Assembly (NCBI GenBank): GCA_046331705.1
Contig: JAXLQJ010000011.1
Span: 62,001-126,000, forward strand
Reading direction: 5' to 3'
Length of the DNA: 64,000 nucleotides
Source of the DNA: JADJOY01 sp046331705 [NCBI: bacterium]
GTDB lineage: Bacteria; JADJOY01
This document shows, piece after piece, positions 59,081 to 64,000 of this stretch (within the stretch, counting starts at the first letter, position 1; each line of letters opens with the position of its first letter). A model generated the notes under the pieces. That model worked only from the letters and a program-made list of their open reading frames with translations. It was not told the DNA's origin and ran no database searches. The position numbers and the translations under genes are program-made.

Positions 59081-60586
59081 TCACCGGTTGCGTCGTCGAC
59101 GGCGCATCAGCACCAGCGCGGGGATGGCGAATCCTGCGCCCGTGAACGACGCGCCGCATCCCGTCAGCTCGTATGCGCCGGCGTCGCAGTCACCGGTGGC
59201 GGGCGCGGGGCGGGCGATGCCGCGCTGGTCCGTCGCCAGGCAATTCCCCGCGAGTCCCGCGCCCACGGCGGGGCTCGAGGAGCTGAGGGAATGGGTCTTG
59301 GTGGAGCCGCCGTAGCTCCCGAGTGCCCCGAGACCGAGCGAGGCGACGCTCACCTGGTCCGACGGATCCGTGAGCAGGCAGGTGTTGCCCGGGCTCTCGA
59401 CGTTTCCGCCGGCAGACGCCAGCGTGCTCGCGACGTTGAGGCAAGCGCCCTGCACGATGCTGTTGCCGAGCTTGGTCGACGAGGGGCCGAAGATGCCGCC
59501 GTTCTCGTTGTCGATCGCGAGCCCGCCGTTTTGAGCGATCGTGGAGTGCGTGACCGTCACGCCACCGGAAACCACCAGCATGCCGCGTCCGGTGTTGCCG
59601 CTGATCGTCGAGTTGAGGAGTTGATACGCGCCGCGTGTCGGAACGAATCCATCGCCGAGGTTGCCCGAGATCGTCGTTCGCTCGACCGTGAGGCTCGAGC
59701 TGCACGACCAGCCGATGCAGCCCGACGTCACGGCGCCGGCGTTGGTGGCGAGGGGGCCGTTTCCTTCGATGGTCGAGTCGGTGATGGTGCCGAACCCGCC
59801 GTTCATGACGCCGCCATTGGCGCAGGCGTTGTTGCGCACGGTGGCGCGTGTCACGGTGAGCGTCGATCCGAGGTTGGTGATGGCCGCCGTGCTCGGACAG
59901 GTGTTCCCCTCCACCAGGGTGTCGATGACGCTGATCTCGGCGGCGTAGGTCTCGATGGCCGCGTTGCCGTTCAGCCGGAGCGTGGAAGAGGCGACCGAGG
60001 CGTAGGTGTTGGCGTAGATGCCGTAGCCCGAGTTGAGCTCGATCGTGGAGTTGGTGACCGTCAGATTGCCGGTCTGCTGGAGAATCCCTTCGGTCGTGCC
60101 GTGGCGGATCGTCACGCCGCTGATCGAGACGTTGGTGGTCTCGAACGCGAGGGTGTGGAAGACGCGATCGAGGCCGTTGCCGTCGATGATGGTGGAGCTG
60201 GCACCTGCACCGAGGATCTGCGTCTCACCCAAGATGTCGAGGTCGCCGAGCTCGGCGATGTCGTCGCCCGAGCCGAGCGTCAGCGTGTAGGTGCCCGCGG
60301 GCACCGAGATGACGTCGATCGGCTTCGATCCCGCTGGGCAAGCATCCACGGCGACGTTGTTGTTCGCGGCGATGATGGCCTCGCGGAGCGAGCAGTTGCC
60401 GTTGGGCGGAGTCGACGAGTTCTCGTCGGCGGTGGTCGTGACGTTGATGTTGGTGGCGTGCGCGCTCGCCGTGGCCAGCGCCAAGGCGAGCGGCGCGAGG
60501 GCGAGCGCACGCCAGCGCGCGCTCGCCGCCGCACGGCGTGAGGTCGATCGGGTTCGTGGCACGACGAAATCGCGACGGCGTGTCAT
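59081..60586 (-). CDS. Secreted right-handed beta-helix protein with C-terminal anchor
   Basis: The 501-residue product has an Arg-rich n-region and signal peptide (ALALAPLALALATASAHA). NGNCSLREAIIAANNNVAVDAC follows, the CSLREA signature typical of secreted choice-of-anchor/beta-helix proteins. Parabolic repeats come next (TNVSISGVTIRHGTT, GNLTVTNSTIELNSGYGIYAN, SSLTVERTTISGNLGDG, GGVTVTHSTIAQNGG) that build a right-handed beta-helix. The end, GCGASFTGAGFAIPALVLMRRRRR, combines Cys, a short hydrophobic helix and Arg as in C-terminal sorting signals. It is probably a surface protein; no enzymatic residues were identified. ATG 60586. Confidence 0.8.
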   Translation of the reverse strand: MTRRRDFVVPRTRSTSRRAAASARWRALALAPLALALATASAHATNINVTTTADENSSTPPNGNCSLREAIIAANNNVAVDACPAGSKPIDVISVPAGTYTLTLGSGDDIAELGDLDILGETQILGAGASSTIIDGNGLDRVFHTLAFETTNVSISGVTIRHGTTEGILQQTGNLTVTNSTIELNSGYGIYANTYASVASSTLRLNGNAAIETYAAEISVIDTLVEGNTCPSTAAITNLGSTLTVTRATVRNNACANGGVMNGGFGTITDSTIEGNGPLATNAGAVTSGCIGWSCSSSLTVERTTISGNLGDGFVPTRGAYQLLNSTISGNTGRGMLVVSGGVTVTHSTIAQNGGLAIDNENGGIFGPSSTKLGNSIVQGACLNVASTLASAGGNVESPGNTCLLTDPSDQVSVASLGLGALGSYGGSTKTHSLSSSSPAVGAGLAGNCLATDQRGIARPAPATGDCDAGAYELTGCGASFTGAGFAIPALVLMRRRRRNR

Positions 60587-60763
60587 GGGATCTCCGAAGC
60601 GTGACGCGGCGAGCGCGGCGCCGGCGGGTGTGTGTGGGTCGACGGTCGGCGAACGATCGATGCTACCGACTGTCCATCGGTCGCGCAACGAAATCGCGCG
60701 TGTCACCCGGAGCAGCCCGTACGCGGGCGGTGTCCAGCCGACATCGCCCGCCGACCGGGACGC

Positions 60764-61081
60764 TCAACCGCTGGTGACGAGCTCGGCGGGCAGTTCCACG
60801 GCCGCGTCACGGCCGACGACGGTGGTCCACTCGCGAACCCACCAGCGGCGCACCGCGCCGTTCAGCACGTAGGGGTCGGCTTTCGCGAAGCGCTCGGCGA
60901 CGGCAGGCGAGTCACCGCTGAATAGCAGCAGCGCACCGTCGACGGGATTCGCGTACGCACCACCGAGGACCAGCTCGCCGCGAGCGACGGCGGCGCGCGC
61001 GTGGGCGAGGTGCTCCGCACGAAACGGCGCTCGCCGCTCCGCGTAGTCCTCACCGCCCTCGTAGAAGAGTAGGTAGTGCAC
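60764..61081 (-). CDS. YciI-like protein
   Basis: The 105-residue protein shows the YCII-related ferredoxin-like fold: HYLLFYEGGEDYAERRAPFRAEHLAHARAAVARGELVLGGAYANPVDGALLLFSGDSPAVAERFAKADPYVLNGAVRRWWVREWTTVV. The conserved His/Asp residues around AEHLAHA and FAKADPYV are present. The reaction is uncertain across the family. GTG 61081 is chosen because it lies 18 bases past the SCP2 gene stop and starts directly on the first strand. It is probably cotranscribed with the SCP2 gene. Confidence 0.85.
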   Translation of the reverse strand: MHYLLFYEGGEDYAERRAPFRAEHLAHARAAVARGELVLGGAYANPVDGALLLFSGDSPAVAERFAKADPYVLNGAVRRWWVREWTTVVGRDAAVELPAELVTSG

Positions 61082-61098
61082 GGGCGGGCGCGCGGCGT

Positions 61099-61767
61099 TC
61101 AGCCGGCCATCAGCAGCAGCCCGACCTGCATGACCACGGCCATGTCGCCGGCGATTCGCATCTTGCCGCCCATGAAGGCGGCCTGCGGGTTGAGCTCGCC
61201 TTTCACGATCTTCTTGTAGTCGTCCTCGGCGCAGCTCACGGTGGCGTGGGGCTGGGCGGGCATGGGCGTGGTGCCGAACTTCACGGTGATCGCCCAGTCG
61301 CCCTCGGCGCCGCCGGTCATGACGAACTTGATGGTGCCCGCGAGCGTCTTGAGCTTTTCCACCTTCGACTTCGTGAGCGGCGCGGCACCGCTGCCGAGAC
61401 CGGCGCTCAGGCCACCGCCCATGACGGCGATCTGGCCCATCTTGTCGCCCACGGTCTTCATCGCGCGGCGCCAATCACCCACGTCTTGCACCACCGTGAC
61501 GATCGGTTCGTGAACCGGGGTGTCGCTCGCCACCATCTGGCCATCGCGGACGTTCAGGTTCCAGGTGCCGCCGCCTTCGCCGGTGATCTGGACCTGCACG
61601 GTCATCTCGACGGCGCGCAGCGCGTCGAGCGAGGTCTGTAGCGCCTTGATGGCCTTCTCGACCTTGTCCACGCCCGAGTGGAACTGGCGCGGGACCGTGG
61701 TGCCGAAGAAGTCCGCGGGTTGCACCTCGGCGGGCTGAGGGGCGGCTCCGGTGGTGGGCGGGGTCAT
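61099..61767 (-). CDS. SCP2 sterol-binding domain protein
   Basis: The 222-residue soluble protein has an N-terminal helical part (FHSGVDKVEKAIKALQTSLDALRAV) and an SCP2-type lipid-binding sheet. The sheet includes MTVQVQITGEGGGTWNLNVRDGQM, HATVSCAEDDYKKIVKGELNPQAAFMGGKMRIAGDMAVVMQVGLLL and AEGDWAITVKF. SCP2 domains bind sterols, acyl-CoA or other lipids. A duplicated pattern suggests two related halves. It follows the topoisomerase VI genes by 61 bases on the same strand and precedes the YciI gene. The biological link to topoisomerase is not evident. Confidence 0.85.
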   Translation of the reverse strand: MTPPTTGAAPQPAEVQPADFFGTTVPRQFHSGVDKVEKAIKALQTSLDALRAVEMTVQVQITGEGGGTWNLNVRDGQMVASDTPVHEPIVTVVQDVGDWRRAMKTVGDKMGQIAVMGGGLSAGLGSGAAPLTKSKVEKLKTLAGTIKFVMTGGAEGDWAITVKFGTTPMPAQPHATVSCAEDDYKKIVKGELNPQAAFMGGKMRIAGDMAVVMQVGLLLMAG

Positions 61768-61828
61768 CGGCGGGTGCTCCTCGTGGACGGCGGGTGGGCG
61801 AAGAGGATCGGCGGGGCGAATCGTGCGG

Positions 61829-62974
61829 TCAAGGCAGGAATTTGTCGGCGTGCTTGAGCTTCGCGGGGAGGTACTCGTCGATCACGTAGTTGAGTCCCCA
61901 CTTGGCGAGCGCCTGCTGCTCGGCGCGTACCCCGAGCTTGAGGAGCAGCTCGACCGCGTCGCGCCACGGCTTGTGGTTCTGGAAGAAGGGGTCGTTCTTG
62001 AGCGCGTCCTTCGCGCGCTTCACGTCCACGTCCTGCAACGGGTGCGTGGGCAGCTTGTAGTCCACGATGTCCTGCGGTGTGACGCCCAGGAAATGCGCCT
62101 GCGGCACGCAGAAGAACTGGCTCAGGTGGGCGGCATTGCCCGAGCCGACCTTGAGGCTGCGGTAGATGTTGGAGATCCCGTAGGGGTCGCAGTCGACGAA
62201 TGCGTAGACCGGGATCTTCTTGTCGTCCGCCAGGCGACGGATGAAGCGCCGGCACGCGCGCGTGGGCACGCCGCCCATCGCGATCAGGATGCAGTTGGCG
62301 CTCTTCCAGAAGGTGTGGATGTGGAGGCGCTGGAACATGCCGGAGGTCTCGATCGCCAGGATGAACTTCGCGTTGGTCTTGAAGCCGAGGTGCTCGACGG
62401 AGTGGGGGATCGTGTACGAGCCGGTACCCTGGCGGGTGCAGTCGATCTCGATGACGTCGCCGGAGAGCGGGTCGCGATCCACGATCACCAGCTCGCCAGC
62501 CACGGCACCGCCGTGCTCCTCGGGATAGAAGCGCAGCTGCTCGCGGCTCACGCCTTCGAGGCTCACCAGCGCCTCGATGTCGTCCATGATGGTGTCGGAC
62601 TCGACCTGCTCGTCGAAACGCGCCTCACCCCAATTCTTGGACTGATAGTAGGCGTCTCGCTTGGTGGCGAAGTCGTCGCTCTCGATCAGCTCCTTCGAGA
62701 GCGCCATCATCTTGAGCGTCTGCGCGAACGTCTTGGCGGTGCCGACCGTGAGCTGGCGGCTCTTGCGCGCGCGACCCAGCTCGAAATAGCCCTGTTTCGG
62801 GTTGTACTTGACGTTGGAGAGATTGCGGGTGGGGAATGCCACGTTGGGCTTTCCGCCCTTGATGGCCACGCGGTGGATCTCGCCCGCCACGTTGCGGATG
62901 GCGTTGAGCGTCTCGGGATCCTTCTTGCCCGACAGCACCGAGTGGCGCGATTCGGTCTTGTCTTTCTTGCTCAC
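61829..62974 (-). CDS. DNA topoisomerase VI subunit A (Spo11-like)
   Basis: Topoisomerase VI is the archaeal-type IIB enzyme that cuts both DNA strands. The 381-residue subunit A has a Lys-rich N-terminus and a winged-helix domain with the catalytic Tyr in KRDAYYQSKNW (Tyr109-Tyr110, the second aligning with the nucleophile). Its Toprim metal residues are all in place: Glu209 (ILAIETSG) and Asp261/Asp263 (VYAFVDCDPYG). KVGSGNAAHLSQF and QDIVDYKLPTHPLQD are typical. The GTG start overlaps the subunit B stop (GTGA). Active-site integrity argues for a working enzyme. Presence in a bacterium is unusual. Confidence 0.94.
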   Translation of the reverse strand: MSKKDKTESRHSVLSGKKDPETLNAIRNVAGEIHRVAIKGGKPNVAFPTRNLSNVKYNPKQGYFELGRARKSRQLTVGTAKTFAQTLKMMALSKELIESDDFATKRDAYYQSKNWGEARFDEQVESDTIMDDIEALVSLEGVSREQLRFYPEEHGGAVAGELVIVDRDPLSGDVIEIDCTRQGTGSYTIPHSVEHLGFKTNAKFILAIETSGMFQRLHIHTFWKSANCILIAMGGVPTRACRRFIRRLADDKKIPVYAFVDCDPYGISNIYRSLKVGSGNAAHLSQFFCVPQAHFLGVTPQDIVDYKLPTHPLQDVDVKRAKDALKNDPFFQNHKPWRDAVELLLKLGVRAEQQALAKWGLNYVIDEYLPAKLKHADKFLP

Positions 62975-63999
62975 AGTTGGCGGCTCCGCGCGAGGGTGTC
63001 GCTCAGCACTTCGACGGTCTTCTTCCGGTCGGCCTCGGTCAGCCCGAGGATGTCGCGAAGCGCGTCGCCGATGTGCGGGATGTACTTCTCGATGTAGGCG
63101 TACTTCTTGGCGGCGTCCGCCTCGCGGCGGCGGCGCTTGATGTGGGCGCCGAGCTTCCGCCCCGCCTCCTGGAGCGCGAGCCGGAACTCCTTGATGATCT
63201 CGGGGTAGTGCGCGATCGCTTCCTTCGATTCCGAGGTGTAGGGCACCCACACGCTGGCGATGTGCACCATCACCACCAGCGGCCCGATCGGCAGGGCGCC
63301 CTTGGGCTGCTGGAGGCCGTAGTTCCGCCAGTCGGTGCTGATCACCGACTTGGTCACGGCGCACGCGGATTGCTGATAGAGCAGCGGCACGCGGTTCGCG
63401 AAGCGCAGCAGTCGGACGGTCTCGTCGGCGGGCATGCCGCCGCCGTAGGCGAGCGCCACTTCCACCACGAACGGGTTGCCGCGGTAGACGGTGGGCTTGC
63501 GCGAGGTGGCCTCGCAGAAGATGTCGCCCTCGGCGTCCTTCGCGAGCTCCTTGAGCAACCCGGCCTTGAGCAGCTCCTCGCCGATCGGCACCACGCAGTC
63601 GGTGGGCGGGATGCGGATCTTGGTGACGCCGATGGCGTGGAAGAGCGCGTCGGCCTGCTCACGGGTGACGGCGGCGGGCTTGAGGGTCGTGCCGAGCTTG
63701 GCGGTCTTCAGGATCTCCTCGGCCACCGACGAGCTCACCCGCGAGAAGTCCTCGGCCAGGAAGCTCTTGACCGTGCGCGCCTTGGTGATCTTGAGCATGT
63801 CGATCAAGGCGCCCAGCTCGATGCCGTGCGGGTGCGGCTTGATCTCCCGCGGCGGCGGCGGCAGCTCCTTGGTGGCGCGCTCGAACTCGAGGGTCTCGCC
63901 CTCGGGCGTCCGGTACGTCAGGGCGACGTGCGGATTCGCGATCGCGGTCTGGCGCAGGTAGTCGTCGACCGACTGGCGACCTTTCTGGTAGCGCGCCTC
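62971..63999 (-). CDS. DNA topoisomerase VI subunit B (5' end outside window)
   Basis: Subunit B supplies the GHKL ATPase that clamps the second DNA segment. The visible 342 codons are the C-terminal part. They begin in DYLRQTAIANPHVALTYRT and the ELPPPPREIKPHPHGIELG linker, then the H2TH-like and transducer regions: DMLKITKARTVKSFLAEDFSRV, GMPADETVRLLRFANRVPLLYQQSACAVTKSV, NYGLQQPKGALPIGPLVVMVHIASVWVPYTSESKEAIA. The ATPase domain itself lies beyond base 64000. The stop overlaps the subunit A start, so the two are made together. Confidence 0.93.
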   Translation of the reverse strand, partial: EARYQKGRQSVDDYLRQTAIANPHVALTYRTPEGETLEFERATKELPPPPREIKPHPHGIELGALIDMLKITKARTVKSFLAEDFSRVSSSVAEEILKTAKLGTTLKPAAVTREQADALFHAIGVTKIRIPPTDCVVPIGEELLKAGLLKELAKDAEGDIFCEATSRKPTVYRGNPFVVEVALAYGGGMPADETVRLLRFANRVPLLYQQSACAVTKSVISTDWRNYGLQQPKGALPIGPLVVMVHIASVWVPYTSESKEAIAHYPEIIKEFRLALQEAGRKLGAHIKRRRREADAAKKYAYIEKYIPHIGDALRDILGLTEADRKKTVEVLSDTLARSRQL

Positions 64000-64000
64000 G

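Overview
This 64 kb window is high-GC chromosomal DNA from a Gram-negative bacterium, most likely of the broad former-Deltaproteobacteria group (for example Myxococcota or Binatota-like lineages). That placement is an inference. It rests on the strong G/C bias at third codon positions, many Sec signal peptides and lipoboxes, outer-membrane barrel proteins, a TonB-dependent receptor, sigma-54 promoters with an NtrC-type activator, a DUF507 protein, and C-terminal anchors of the Cys / hydrophobic helix / Arg type. Most of the content is ordinary chromosome. I saw no insertion sequence, integrase, prophage or CRISPR array.

Layout. 1-8.1 kb: the end of smc, small Fe-S and cofactor genes (BFD-like, 2Fe-2S thioredoxin-like, NifU-like domain, moaD, and a frameshifted moaE), FHA and cNMP-binding proteins, then a translationally coupled pair of a six-heme cytochrome c and a TlpA-like thioredoxin. 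8.1-13.4 kb (minus strand): 1-Cys peroxiredoxin, a ceramidase-like lipoprotein that lacks the nucleophilic Ser, and a barrel protein. 13.7-22.3 kb: a GAF histidine kinase with an NtrC-type regulator, an outer-membrane protein behind a sigma-54 promoter, glnK-amtB behind a second sigma-54 promoter, and a NhaD-like antiporter. 22.4-31.7 kb: DUF507, radical SAM/SPASM, a FloA/NfeD membrane-microdomain cluster, zinc-ribbon proteins, response regulators and a degenerate M20 peptidase. 31.8-37.5 kb: tRNA-Ala(CGC) and a housekeeping run priA-fmt-rsmB-rpe. 38.4-41.4 kb: tRNA-Pro(CGG), plsY, and glnB-glnA behind a third sigma-54 promoter.

42.5-49.0 kb holds a tight triad: TonB-dependent receptor, periplasmic ABC-type binding protein without permease or ATPase, and a 1125-residue hybrid histidine kinase (HAMP, HisKA, HATPase, three receiver domains, Hpt). 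It looks like an uptake-coupled sensing system. 48.9-59.0 kb holds two giant paralogous surface proteins (LVIVD-type repeats, Ig-like, PKD, YVTN propeller, diheme cytochrome) around a GDT1/UPF0016 cation transporter, followed by an alpha/beta-hydrolase lipoprotein. 59.0-64.0 kb holds a beta-helix surface protein, a YciI protein, an SCP2 protein, and both subunits of an archaeal-type DNA topoisomerase VI (subunit B runs off the window).

The best candidates for something new are the receptor/binding-protein/kinase triad, the paired propeller-cytochrome proteins with the GDT1 transporter, and the bacterial topoisomerase VI operon. The nitrogen genes form a coherent local sigma-54 regulon that also takes in an uncharacterised outer-membrane protein.
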